Positions 1 to 6,913 of a stretch of 15,678 bases of DNA are shown one piece after another. Each line of letters starts with the position of its first letter. Position 1 is the first letter of the stretch. Origin of the DNA: JANXYW01 sp964458665 (GTDB lineage: Bacteria > Chloroflexota > Dehalococcoidia > DSTF01 > JACRBR01); NCBI GenBank assembly GCA_964458665.1, contig CAYWOO010000124.1, positions 1 to 15,678 of the forward strand, read 5' to 3'. The translations under genes and the position numbers were made by a program. The notes under the pieces were generated by a model. It searched no databases and was not told the origin of the DNA. It saw nothing but the letters and a program-made list of their open reading frames with translations.

Positions 1-1284
1 AACCGCGTCGCCAGGGTCGGTCACCGTCGTGGGCGACGCGGTCTTGACGATCGTGATCGCCGGAGCGGGTGTGATCGTCACCGTCGCCGGGTCGGTATCG
101 CTCACTGCGGGACCAGTCGGCGGGGTGCCCGTCGCGGTCGCGGTGTTCGCGACCGAGCCGGCATCGACGTCGGCCTGGGTCACCGCGTAGGTCGCCGTGC
201 ACGTCATCGACGCACCGATCGCGAGTGTCGTGCCCGGGCACGAGACGCTCGACAGTCCGGCTAGCGGATCGGTCACTGCGACACCGGTGAGCGACGTGTC
301 GCCCGAGTTGGTGACATCGAACGAGTAGGTGACGACCTCACCGGCATCGGTGACGGTCGTAGGAGATGCGGTCTTCACAAGGGTGATCTCGGGCACGGGG
401 TCGACGGCAGTGATGGTCAACACGTCGAGACCGTGATCGGCGTTGTAGTGGAAGCTGCTGCCCGAGAAGTCGTAGACGACAGCGTCGACCGTGGCGACAC
501 CCGCAGACAGGATCTGGACCGTGTAGACCGTCGAGATCGGATCGCCGCCCATCTTGTTGTTGTTCGTGCACGAGCCTGGCAGCCCGTTGATCCAAATGCA
601 TGCGTTGGCGTAGAGCGTGTCGGTGGCACCGCCGACGGCGTAGAGCGTTTGGGTCGCCACGATGCGGAAGATCACGTTGGGGAAGTTGATGAACGCCTCG
701 AGCTGCTCGTAGCCGTTTGTCGCCGTCTCGGCATTCAACGTGAAGTCGTAGGTCTGGCCGACCACGACCAGCGTCGGGCCGAGAATCGAGTTGACCGAGT
801 TGCGGGCCTGGGATACCAGATGTTCGACGTAGATCTCGCGCCCAGCGGTCGTGGAGACGGGGAGCAGCCCATCAGCGGTGGCGGTGATCTGGTAGTCGCG
901 CGTCTTGTCATAGCTGGCCGCGACACGCGTGATCGCCACTGCGTAGTAGGCATCGGTGCAGGCGCCGGCCGCCAGGCTCCCCAACGCGATCGCGGTTGCT
1001 CCGCTCGACCCGATATAGGCCGAGTTGGTCGCTTCGGTGAAGGCGAACGACGAGGCCACGTTTGTGGCCGTCACGTCACCGGTGTTGCAGACTCGGGCAC
1101 CGACGGGGAACGTGTTCGGCCCGACCGTTACCTTGTTCGAGTCGAGCCCCACGACGTTCCAGGTGATCATGTTGATCGTGAGGCTCGCAGCAGCCTCGGC
1201 TGGATCCGGCGTGGGCACCGCCCAGATCAGGATCGACGCCAGTAGACAGATGAACGACGCGGTACGCCGGTTCCGGCAAGTCAT
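1..1284 (-). CDS. Secreted surface protein with DUF7507/DUF11-type repeats (3' end outside window)
   Basis: An open frame of 428 codons runs from ATG at 1284 to the window edge, so the protein is incomplete at its C-terminus. An in-frame TAG lies three codons upstream, which makes this ATG the first usable start. Residues 1-32 look like a Sec signal peptide: RNRR, then a hydrophobic stretch FICLLASILIW, then an Ala-rich cleavage region (AEAAA). About 260 residues follow that I do not recognise; they are rich in Thr, Ser, Val and Asn. From about residue 297 a repeat begins with ITLVKTASPTTVTDAG and recurs 110 residues later as ITIVKTASPTTVTDPG, containing VTNSGD, VTDPLAGL and a Cys pair. This pattern belongs to the DUF11/DUF7507 Ig-like repeats of large cell-surface proteins. 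The role is probably a cell-surface stalk or adhesin (inference). No anchor is visible because the end is missing. Confidence 0.85.
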   Translation of the reverse strand, partial: MTCRNRRTASFICLLASILIWAVPTPDPAEAAASLTINMITWNVVGLDSNKVTVGPNTFPVGARVCNTGDVTATNVASSFAFTEATNSAYIGSSGATAIALGSLAAGACTDAYYAVAITRVAASYDKTRDYQITATADGLLPVSTTAGREIYVEHLVSQARNSVNSILGPTLVVVGQTYDFTLNAETATNGYEQLEAFINFPNVIFRIVATQTLYAVGGATDTLYANACIWINGLPGSCTNNNKMGGDPISTVYTVQILSAGVATVDAVVYDFSGSSFHYNADHGLDVLTITAVDPVPEITLVKTASPTTVTDAGEVVTYSFDVTNSGDTSLTGVAVTDPLAGLSSVSCPGTTLAIGASMTCTATYAVTQADVDAGSVANTATATGTPPTGPAVSDTDPATVTITPAPAITIVKTASPTTVTDPGDAV

Positions 1285-1569
1285 GAGCTTCTATCGGGAG
1301 CGGACTCGCTGTACTAAAGGGAGCCGTGAGGGGAATCGGCGGCGGACTAGCGCCCGACTGCGACTGGCGCCGATCACCGGAAAGGGACGAGAATTCCGAC
1401 GCCCGCAAGCCTCTACCTCAACTAGATGGTTGGGGTGCTCGACGTGGGCTGACCGTGTCGAACGTCGTCAAGACCGCCCTTTGCTCCCCCCTGTTCACGG
1501 TTGTGCTGTTAGCCGTGTGTTCCCTCGCCGTGTGGCCTTGTTGTAGTACGTCGAGCAGTCCGCCATTCA
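1285..1569. other. Gene-free stretch upstream of the surface-protein gene
   Basis: I see no convincing gene on either strand. The open frames here lack codon bias and family resemblance. The stretch should hold the promoter of the minus-strand surface-protein gene, but I could not pick convincing -35/-10 elements. It contains the first copy of the 40-bp motif (1482-1521). Confidence 0.5.
1482..1521 (+). repeat. 40-bp dispersed direct repeat, copy 1
   Basis: Two identical blocks, TGCTCCCCCCTG and ACGGTTGTGCTGTTA, are separated by three variable bases. Both recur at 6914-6953 in the same orientation with the same spacing; by eye 33 of 40 positions match. Copy 1 lies just beyond the decayed transporter gene. 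The pair may be attachment-like ends of an island or two copies of a family of intergenic repeats. I cannot tell which from this window. Confidence 0.6.
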
Positions 1570-1811
1570 CCCACGTTCGCTCGAAAGGCACGATCGACAA
1601 CCCGTAACCGATCGCTCCGATGGCGAGCGCCGCGAGGACGAACTGTGCGGCTGGGGCCCCGTGGAGAAACAGCCCGGGGCGACGACACCCTCTCCGAGGG
1701 TGATCTGCGAAGGGTGTAGCTGTCGAGGCTGCCGGTGATGGCGTTGTCGATTCCCCAGCACACGCAGGTGGCCGCGACGAGAACTGCGCCGACCGCACGG
1801 CGGAGCAAGGG
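1570..1811 (-). pseudogene. Degraded DMT-superfamily (EamA) transporter remnant
   Basis: Three pieces of an EamA-type drug/metabolite transporter lie in order in three different minus-strand frames. The first, 1808 to about 1716, reads LRRAVGAVLVAATCVCWGID then NAITGSLDSY. The second, about 1714-1675, reads PSQITLGEGVVAPG. The third, about 1675-1595, reads GAPAAQFVLAALAIGAIGYG then LSIV. Together they resemble part of the second EamA repeat, with CWGIDN near the start of one helix and ALAIGAIGYGLSI in a later one. A frameshift falls near 1714, and sequence is missing between the second and third pieces. The 5' half is absent: the remnant begins a few bases after the stop of the CDF gene. It is non-functional as it stands. 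The match is from recalled family motifs, not a search. Confidence 0.65.
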
Positions 1812-1814
1812 TGT

Positions 1815-2732
1815 TCACCATGTCATTTCGTCGCAACCATGATGGTCGTCGGGTTCGACCTGCAACGTGGCGTGAGTGATGCCGTGTCGGTCCGCGAGCA
1901 GCGCTCTGGCTTGGTCGAGCACGGCGTGCGAATCGGTTCCGGCCGCGACCATCAGGTGCGCGGTTGCCACTTCCATGTCCGATGTCAATGTCCACACGTG
2001 GAGGTCGTGGACATCGACGACACCGCCGATACCGGCCAACTCCGCCTGCACTGCGGCTAGATCGATTCGTGCTGGAGCGGCCTGTACCAACACGCGCAAT
2101 GCCTCACGACCGAGCTTCCAAGCCCGCGGCAGGATGAACACACCGATCGCAGCGCCAATCACGGGGTCGACCCATGCCCAGCCGGTGATTCCCCACACGA
2201 TCGCGGCGACGATCACGCCGACCGATCCGAGCATGTCGGACAGGACTTCGAGGTAGGCGCCTTCCAGGTTGAGACTCTCCCTCGACCCGGCGCGCAGCAG
2301 CATGAACGCGATGACGTTGACGACAAGACCGATGATCCCGACGATCAGCACAGGGGTCGACGCGACGTCCGGCGCGTCGCTGAGGCGGCTGATCGCCTCG
2401 TAGAGCACGTAGCCCGCAATGCCGAGCAGCAGCACCGCGTTGACCAGGGCCGCCAGGATTTCCAACCGATACAGGCCGAACGTTCGATGCGGATGGACCC
2501 GCGCCGTGGATGCCGCCTGGATCGCCGCGAGCGCCATGCCGAGCCCCAACGCGTCGGTCGCCATGTGACCAGCATCAGACAACAACGCGAGCGACCCCGT
2601 CGTGATGACCGCGGCGACCTGAACCACCAAGAACGCGACGATCAGGCCGAAGGAGATCAACAGCGGACGGACATGGCGGGCGCCGGCCCTCATCGCCGCG
2701 GCACCGTGATCGTGACCGTGTTCGCCGCTCAT
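1815..2732 (-). CDS. Cation diffusion facilitator (CDF) metal efflux protein, CzcD/ZitB-like
   Basis: This inner-membrane metal/proton antiporter of 305 residues has the usual length for the CDF family and probably exports Zn or Cd (substrate inferred). Six membrane segments are visible at about residues 23-45, 50-72, 90-112, 127-147, 160-183 and 186-204. A cytoplasmic ferredoxin-like domain follows (about 210-295, with VVDVHDLHVWTLTS). The helix 2 metal site is HMATD (H56, D60) within LSDAGHMATDALGLG. In helix 5 the equivalent pair is E162/D166 (LEVLSD), where many Zn transporters have His. The N-terminus (GHDHG) and C-terminus (DDHHGCDE) are His/Asp-rich, typical of metal-binding tails. Its ATG overlaps the TGA of the upstream arsR gene (ATGA), so the two are probably translationally coupled. 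It would be derepressed by the metal that releases the regulator. Confidence 0.92.
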   Translation of the reverse strand: MSGEHGHDHGAAAMRAGARHVRPLLISFGLIVAFLVVQVAAVITTGSLALLSDAGHMATDALGLGMALAAIQAASTARVHPHRTFGLYRLEILAALVNAVLLLGIAGYVLYEAISRLSDAPDVASTPVLIVGIIGLVVNVIAFMLLRAGSRESLNLEGAYLEVLSDMLGSVGVIVAAIVWGITGWAWVDPVIGAAIGVFILPRAWKLGREALRVLVQAAPARIDLAAVQAELAGIGGVVDVHDLHVWTLTSDMEVATAHLMVAAGTDSHAVLDQARALLADRHGITHATLQVEPDDHHGCDEMTW

Positions 2733-3061
2733 GACCGACCGTCCAGATCGGCATGGCCAGCTTCGACGGCCAGAGTGATCTCACCCAACAACTTCAGCGC
2801 TTGCGCCAGCTTGCGGTCGGTCAGGTCGTATCGCATCTGACGGCCTTCGCGTGTTGCCCGTACTAGACCGCAGCCGCGCAGGCAGGCGAGGTGGTTCGAG
2901 ATGTTGGCACGGCTCTCACCCAGCTCATCGGCGAGCTCGGCCGGATAGGCCGAACCGTCGATGAGCCGAACCAGGATCTGTCGACGCACACCATCGGCCA
3001 TCGCGGTGCCGACACGACCGAGCGTGTCGAGTTGGGCATCGAATCGGAGATCTGTGGCCAC
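2729..3061 (-). CDS. ArsR/SmtB-family metal-sensing repressor, CmtR-like
   Basis: A 110-residue winged-helix repressor that probably controls itself and the downstream CDF exporter. It contains LDTLGRVGTAMADGVRRQIL, AELADELGESRANISNHLA and a wing TREGRQMRYDLTD, matching ArsR proteins. The CLRGC pair at residues 58 and 62 in the recognition-helix region corresponds to the Cd/Pb ligands of mycobacterial CmtR (Cys57/Cys61). The C-terminal Cys of CmtR has no counterpart. The frame is open to an ATG at 3226, which would give 165 residues. I chose GTG at 3061 because it gives the usual length, aligns with the CmtR N-terminus, and lies six bases after a TATGAT -10 element. The longer start would place the palindromic operator inside the coding region. 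The stop overlaps the CDF start. Confidence 0.88.
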   Translation of the reverse strand: MATDLRFDAQLDTLGRVGTAMADGVRRQILVRLIDGSAYPAELADELGESRANISNHLACLRGCGLVRATREGRQMRYDLTDRKLAQALKLLGEITLAVEAGHADLDGRS

Positions 3062-3067
3062 ATGGCG

Positions 3068-3073
3068 ATCATA
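3068..3073 (-). promoter_or_regulatory. Predicted -10 element of a leaderless arsR promoter
   Basis: TATGAT on the minus strand ends six bases before GTG at 3061. This spacing is expected when transcription starts at the start codon, a common actinobacterial arrangement. No good -35 hexamer is visible at 17-18 bases; the palindrome occupies that position. Confidence 0.55.
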
Positions 3074-3082
3074 GTTCAGCCA

Positions 3083-3099
3083 CTGCTGTAATACAGCAG
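3083..3099. promoter_or_regulatory. Palindromic operator upstream of arsR-CDF
   Basis: CTGCTGT-AAT-ACAGCAG is a perfect inverted repeat with 7-bp arms and a 3-bp centre. A further half-site, TGCTGTAT, follows at 3101-3108. The palindrome covers the spacer and -35 region of the predicted promoter and begins 22 bases before the GTG start, where a bound ArsR dimer would block polymerase. ArsR proteins bind 12-2-12-type or shorter palindromes; assigning it to this regulator is an inference from position. Confidence 0.7.
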
Positions 3100-3251
3100 G
3101 TGCTGTATCTCTTCGGCTGGTCGCGTAACTCACGATGACCGCCAGGTTCTTCGGCGACGAGAACGACCAGCGCTTCGCGACATCCACGACGACGTCGTCT
3201 ACTGCGGTGCCCCGGTTCTCGACCATGCCAGGGTGGCACTGATGCGATCAG

Positions 3252-3419
3252 TCAGCGCAACAGCGCCCGCACGGCGAGCACAGAGAATAGAACACCTACG
3301 ATGAACGCCAGGGCGATGCCGTCGACGACGGGGCTGGCGAATCGGAGCCGTTCGTTCAACTTCGCACCCAAGGACAAGACACCACAGCCGAGCCCAACCG
3401 CGTCGCCGGATGCCGACAT
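3252..3419 (-). CDS. Possible small membrane protein (55 aa), unrecognised
   Basis: A short frame from ATG at 3419 to TGA at 3252 encodes 55 residues. The second half reads like a protein: KLNERLRFASPVVDG, then one hydrophobic helix (IALAFIVGVLFSVLAVRALL) ending in Arg before the stop. Codon third positions are mostly G or C there. The first half is less convincing and no ribosome binding site precedes the ATG, so this may be the 3' end of a broken larger membrane protein. An overlapping minus-strand frame just upstream (about 3456-3415, ITRVLSVAALFDVGI) could be an earlier piece after a frameshift. I do not recognise a family. Confidence 0.3.
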   Translation of the reverse strand: MSASGDAVGLGCGVLSLGAKLNERLRFASPVVDGIALAFIVGVLFSVLAVRALLR

Positions 3420-3593
3420 CGAACAGCGCGGCGACGCTGAGCACGCGAGTGATCAACGATTACATCGAACCTGCGCCTCGTTTGCAGGGTGACGTCAAAG
3501 TCATGGTGAACCGGAGTGGTCCACACCTGCAGCGCCAGAGATCTCGGCGCGCGATGATTTCCCAAAGCGATGTTCAACGGACAAAGGGGAGTC

Positions 3594-4076
3594 ATGGCCG
3601 ACATCAAGCAAGGGCGTTGGACCGCGGAGATCGAAGGCGACTTCGTCGTGTTCATCATCGGTGCCCGAGTCAACACGAAATGGAAGCTGTTCAAGTCGAT
3701 CGGCGATCTCGGCGGGCGGCGCGGCATGAACCACATGCTGAAGTACCTCACGGAGCACCCCGAAAAGGGACTGCTGGGGTACCAGACGTTGGGACTCGCC
3801 AATGTGCAGTACTGGCGCTCGTTCGAGCAGCTCGAGGCGTTCGCCAAGGACAAGGACGATCCGCACCTCCAGCCCTGGCGCAACTTCTGGAAGCGTGTCG
3901 GCGACGGGCGCACCGGGATCTGGCACGAGACGTTCCTCGTCCGCGAAGGCGAGTTCGAGGCGATCTACGGCAACATGCCACCTCGCGGGCTGGGCAAGGC
4001 AAGCCGCCTGGTGCCGGTCGCCGAATCGGTCGGGGCCCGCCAGCGGCTGAAGGCTGCCGCACGAGGTGAGCGCTAG
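3594..4076 (+). CDS. DUF4188 family protein (monooxygenase-like)
   Basis: A 160-residue soluble protein of the DUF4188 family, which is annotated as monooxygenase-like with a ferredoxin-like fold; no reaction is established. Visible features are RWTAEIEGDFVVFIIGARVN near residue 8, NHMLKYLTEHPEKGLLGYQT, VQYWRSFEQLEAFAKD, HLQPWRNFWKRVG and GIWHETFLVREGEFEAIYGN. This order is that of the family, and the length is usual. I chose ATG at 3594 because AAGGGGAG lies just before it; an in-frame ATG at 3570 would add eight residues without a ribosome binding site. The gene stands alone on the plus strand, divergent from the arsR side. A heme or small-hydrophobic substrate role is possible by fold but is not shown. 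Confidence 0.85.
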   Translation: MADIKQGRWTAEIEGDFVVFIIGARVNTKWKLFKSIGDLGGRRGMNHMLKYLTEHPEKGLLGYQTLGLANVQYWRSFEQLEAFAKDKDDPHLQPWRNFWKRVGDGRTGIWHETFLVREGEFEAIYGNMPPRGLGKASRLVPVAESVGARQRLKAAARGER

Positions 4077-4148
4077 ATGGTTAGTGCCGTTGTCCGGTCG
4101 GGCGGGTTCTTTGCCGACCGATGGTCGGATCGGCTCCACTGGTAGTAG

Positions 4149-4430
4149 GGGCCGTGGCGTCGGGGTAGGTCGGCCATCACCGACCTTCCCGCCCTGCTAC
4201 GAGCACAACCCCTGCACCTCGACGTCGCCGGAGTCGCCATCCTCACCGCCACCGACCCCGCGGCAACCGAGATCGTCGGCCGTGACCGCGACGCCACCAT
4301 CGTGTCGATCGCACCCCACCACCGCGTCGACAGCACAGAAGCCCGAGCGCTCTTCAAACGGATCCAGCTCGACGGCAAAGCCACGCTCGCCGACCTACGT
4401 GCTCGTCGTGTCATTCCTCCTCCTGCTGTT
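4149..4430 (+). pseudogene. Unidentified coding-like fragment
   Basis: A plus-strand frame opening after TAG at 4146-4148 reads DLPALLRAQPLHLDVAGVAI, then LTATDPAATEIVGRDRDATI, then SIAPHHRVDSTEARALFKRI and QLDGKATLADLRARR. Third codon positions are almost all G or C until about 4412, and the composition is protein-like. The frame then runs on to 4646 as low-complexity Arg/Pro/Ser sequence with no coding look. There is no convincing start or ribosome binding site. I read it as an internal fragment of a lost gene. I do not recognise the family. Confidence 0.35.
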
Positions 4431-4629
4431 CGTGTCGTGGAGTTCGGTACGACGCGATCTGTACCCAGGTTCGGGTGCGGATCGCGTAGCTGGCCGGCCC
4501 CGCAGATCGGGCGCTGTGCTCGACCGACGCGTGCCGAGATCGCCGACCAGTCGATACTGGGCGACCCACACGATGCCCTGTCGCTGCGATCCGAGCCGTG
4601 GATTACGATCGGCACCTGGGGCCCAGAAC
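4431..4629. other. Gene-free spacer
   Basis: Open frames cross this stretch on both strands but none has codon bias or a recognisable motif. It should contain the promoter for the SnoaL-like gene. I saw no clear -35/-10 pair or hairpin. Confidence 0.4.
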
Positions 4630-4642
4630 AGGGAGGGCGACT

Positions 4643-5065
4643 GTGAACCACGCCATGACGATGCGGAGCGCCTACGAGCGGATCAGTGCCGGAGACATCG
4701 CCGGGTTCGGCGAGTTGGTCGCAGATGACTTCATCGAGCACGACGACGCGCCGGGTCTGTTGCCTCCCACCAAGGAGGGGACGCTCGAGTTCTTTCGAAT
4801 CCTGCTGGCCGCATTTCCCGACATGCGGATGGACGTCGAGGATCTGATCGCCAGCGAGGACAAGACCGTGGCTCGAGTGAAGCTCACGGCAACGCACCAA
4901 GGCGAGTTCATGGGCGTGCCGCCGAAGGGTGTGCGTGTCGAGATACAGCTGATCGACATCATGAGGTTCGACGACGCGGGCCTCGTCTGCGAGCACTGGG
5001 GCGTCGCAGACATGCTGTCGCTCATGCAGCAGATCGGCGTCGTGCCTGCCGGCCCTGCCGCATAG
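4643..5065 (+). CDS. SnoaL-like polyketide cyclase / ester cyclase family protein
   Basis: A 140-residue protein of the SnoaL-like cystatin/NTF2 fold. Members include polyketide cyclases but most are of unknown substrate. Evidence: SAYERISAGDIAGFGELVAD, DDFIEHDD (the conserved acidic/His pair), a Phe/Pro-rich EFFRILLAAFPDMRMDVEDL, then VARVKLTATHQGEFMGVPPKG and the end motif IDIMRFDDAGLVCEHWGVAD, all typical of the family. The start is GTG at 4643, six bases after AGGGAGG; an in-frame ATG at 4655 is the alternative. An ABM-type monooxygenase gene follows 118 bases downstream on the same strand, which would suit a small oxidation/cyclisation pair, but there is no polyketide synthase here to support that. 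Confidence 0.85.
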   Translation: MNHAMTMRSAYERISAGDIAGFGELVADDFIEHDDAPGLLPPTKEGTLEFFRILLAAFPDMRMDVEDLIASEDKTVARVKLTATHQGEFMGVPPKGVRVEIQLIDIMRFDDAGLVCEHWGVADMLSLMQQIGVVPAGPAA

Positions 5066-5183
5066 TCAGCTCACCTGCTCGCGAACCACCATCAAGAGGG
5101 GCTGTGGGCAGAGTCGTTCGACTGACACGAGCGGGTGCGGACGAGCGTCGCAAGCGTGCATGGGGGATGATGGAGAGGGCGAC

Positions 5184-5477
5184 ATGGCCATCAAGGTGAT
5201 CGTCGAGCTGCAGGCCAAACCTGGTCGGCGGGCCGAGCTCAGCAGTCTGCTCGAGCGAATCATCGCGAACGAGGGACCAAGCCAGCACGGCTTCCGTGGA
5301 AGCACGCGCTACGAGGTGCTCGAAAACCCCGACGTCCTGGGCGAGATCGCCGATTGGGAGTCGGCCGAGGCGCGCGACGTGCACATGCAGCAAGCCGCAG
5401 CAACGGGCGCCTATGCACCTCTAGTCGATCTGCTGGCTGCTCCGGCCCGCGCCACGGTCATCAGCCGCCTCCCGTAA
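5184..5477 (+). CDS. ABM-domain protein, putative quinol monooxygenase (YgiN-like)
   Basis: A 97-residue single antibiotic-biosynthesis-monooxygenase (ABM) domain, a dimeric ferredoxin-like fold. It shows the usual order: first strand IKVIVELQAKPGRRAELSSL, a helix LERIIANE, GFRGSTRYEVLENPD, then EIADWESAEARDVHMQ (the common WE...A...H pattern) and the C-terminal LVDLLAAPARATVIS. The length is normal for the family. ATG at 5184 is preceded by GGAGAGGG; an in-frame ATG at 5160 would add eight residues and is less likely. The substrate cannot be told from sequence. It probably shares a transcript with the SnoaL-like gene (118-bp gap without a clear terminator). Confidence 0.83.
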   Translation: MAIKVIVELQAKPGRRAELSSLLERIIANEGPSQHGFRGSTRYEVLENPDVLGEIADWESAEARDVHMQQAAATGAYAPLVDLLAAPARATVISRLP

Positions 5478-5547
5478 CCGAGCTCGGCGTCGCAACAGAT
5501 CCAATCCAGGTTGGCGGAGCGGAGCAGAGGACGTGCTGAGCGGGTGG

Positions 5548-6126
5548 TCACGCCGACGGTTCGGTGAGCGCGGCGATCAGCTGTGTCGTCCGGTAGCGGT
5601 CGCCAGGGTTGCAGCGCGCGACTTGTTGTTCGACATCGTCGAGGTGGACGACGAACCGGTAGCGGTCGCGGACGACGGCGAGCCATCGGGCCGGTTCGAC
5701 CGGTTGGGTGAGGAGGCCTATCTCTTCGTTGGGGAGCAGGCTGACGTCGACCTCGTCGACGATCACGTTCGGATCGAACGGTCCCATACCGAGTCCGTCG
5801 ACAACGACGTCATGCCAGACCTTGAGTACGAGCAGCCGCCGAACGAGAGGCTCGTCGAGAACGCCTTGACCGAACCAGAAAAGGTCGTACAGGTCGCGCA
5901 TCTTGCGGCGCCTACGCCACGCGGCGAGCTTCTCCGCGAGGGCCTCGCTCAACGCCGGCACCGGTACTTCGGGGACAGGGAACTCGTAGCCGCGGTGCAC
6001 CGGCACCGGTACCGGTCCCCGACGTTCGGCCGGTAGCCACAGGGCCCGCGGCGAGATCTCAACTCGGGCAGGGACATCCGGTCGAGTGCTCGAAGCAACC
6101 AGTGCCTTTGGATCGATGAGATGCTT
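5548..6126 (-). pseudogene. 5'-truncated AbiEii-type nucleotidyltransferase toxin
   Basis: The minus-strand frame is open from a TAG at 6129-6127 to TGA at 5548. It encodes the C-terminal part of an AbiEii/DUF1814-like nucleotidyltransferase protein: residues around ALSEALAEKLAAWRRRRKMR followed by DLYDLFWFG match the family's E-K-L-A-A ... R-D-L-Y-D-L signature. The N-terminal half, which should carry the GS...DxD catalytic motif, is absent. The frame instead ends next to the start of the divergent integrase remnant. A GTG at 6006 could begin a 152-residue product, but it would have no catalytic site. No AbiEi antitoxin gene is adjacent. AbiEii proteins act as the toxin of type IV-like toxin-antitoxin phage-defence pairs; this copy is most likely dead. 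Confidence 0.6.
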
Positions 6127-6165
6127 CTACCGATCCTTCTACCGGGTCTCGATCATCGCGACCCG
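6124..6165. repeat. Short tandem and inverted repeats before the integrase
   Basis: CTTCTACCG occurs twice (6124-6132 and 6136-6144) with a 12-bp period. It is followed by the inverted repeat CGGGTC (6143-6148) / GACCCG (6160-6165). The block lies between the truncated toxin frame and the integrase ribosome binding site, so it could be an operator for the integrase or a recombination junction. Confidence 0.35.
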
Positions 6166-6180
6166 ACAAGGAGGAGCACC

Positions 6181-6820
6181 ATGAAGGGCTACGTCGCCAA
6201 GAAGGGCAACCGGTTCTACGCCGTCATCTACGACGGGCTCGATCCCGTCACCGGACGCGAACGGCGAATCTGGCACCCCGCCGGCACCGACCGGGCCGAC
6301 GCCGAGAACCTCGCGTCACGACTCGCCGCCGACGTCAACGGCCGCAACGACGACGTCCGGGCCCTCAGTTTCGGCGCCTACCTCACCACACGATGGCTGC
6401 CCGGCAAACGACTCGTCGTCGCCACCAGCACCTGGGACGGCTACCGCCGCAAGATCGACCGCCACATCCTCCCCACGCTCGGCCGGACACCGATTCGTCG
6501 TCTGCGGCCCGAGCACCTCGAATCGTTGTACGACCGCATGCTGCACCCCACCGACGGTCACAAGCCGCTCGCACCCAAGACCGTGCTCGAGGTACATCTC
6601 ATCATCCGGGGTGCTCTCGCCGACGCGGTCCGTAAAGGGCTCGTGTCACGCAACGTCGCTCTCGTCGCCGACGCGCCACGGCTGGGTCTTCACCGCCGCT
6701 GACGGTGGACCGATCCACCCGCACGCCATCTCCCAGACATTCGAGCGCATCGTCGCCCGGGCCAACATTCCGACAATTCGTTTTCACAACGACCTTCGGG
6801 TTATGAGCACATTGGGCCAA
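6181..6820 (+). pseudogene. Tyrosine recombinase (phage-type integrase), internally deleted
   Basis: ATG at 6181 has a strong ribosome binding site (AAGGAGG, six bases upstream). The first part encodes an arm-binding domain (MKGYVAKKGNRFYAVIYDG, DPVTGRERRIWHP) and a core-binding domain (about residues 60-160, with WLPGKRL, YRRKIDRHILPTLGRTPIRR and KTVLEVHLIIRGALADAVRK). At VADAPR (about 6680) the frame jumps. In the +2 frame comes a piece of the catalytic domain: GWVFTAADGGPIHPHAISQT, FERIVARANIPTIRFH and NDLRVMSTLG. Over a hundred residues with the first catalytic Arg/Lys are missing between them. The usual HDLRHT box is altered to HNDLRVMST, and no C-terminal catalytic Tyr segment follows. 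The translated product would stop at 6702. It is a dead integrase marking a former mobile element. Confidence 0.82.
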
Positions 6821-6913
6821 TTCCGTGGTAACCCACGCAGACATGCGGTTTCGTGCGATCGCCCAGGCCAGGAGCGGTTTTCGGGCAGCGCAGTTCTCCC
6901 CTCTGCTCCCCCT

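Noticed and set aside
433..1245. Plus-strand frame of 270 residues opposite the surface-protein gene
   Set aside because: Arg/Val/Asp-rich shadow without motifs; the minus strand has a signal peptide and clear repeats.
2729..3226. 165-residue version of the ArsR gene starting at 3226
   Set aside because: It places the palindromic operator and a TATGAT element inside the coding region, and the extra 55 residues have no ArsR resemblance.
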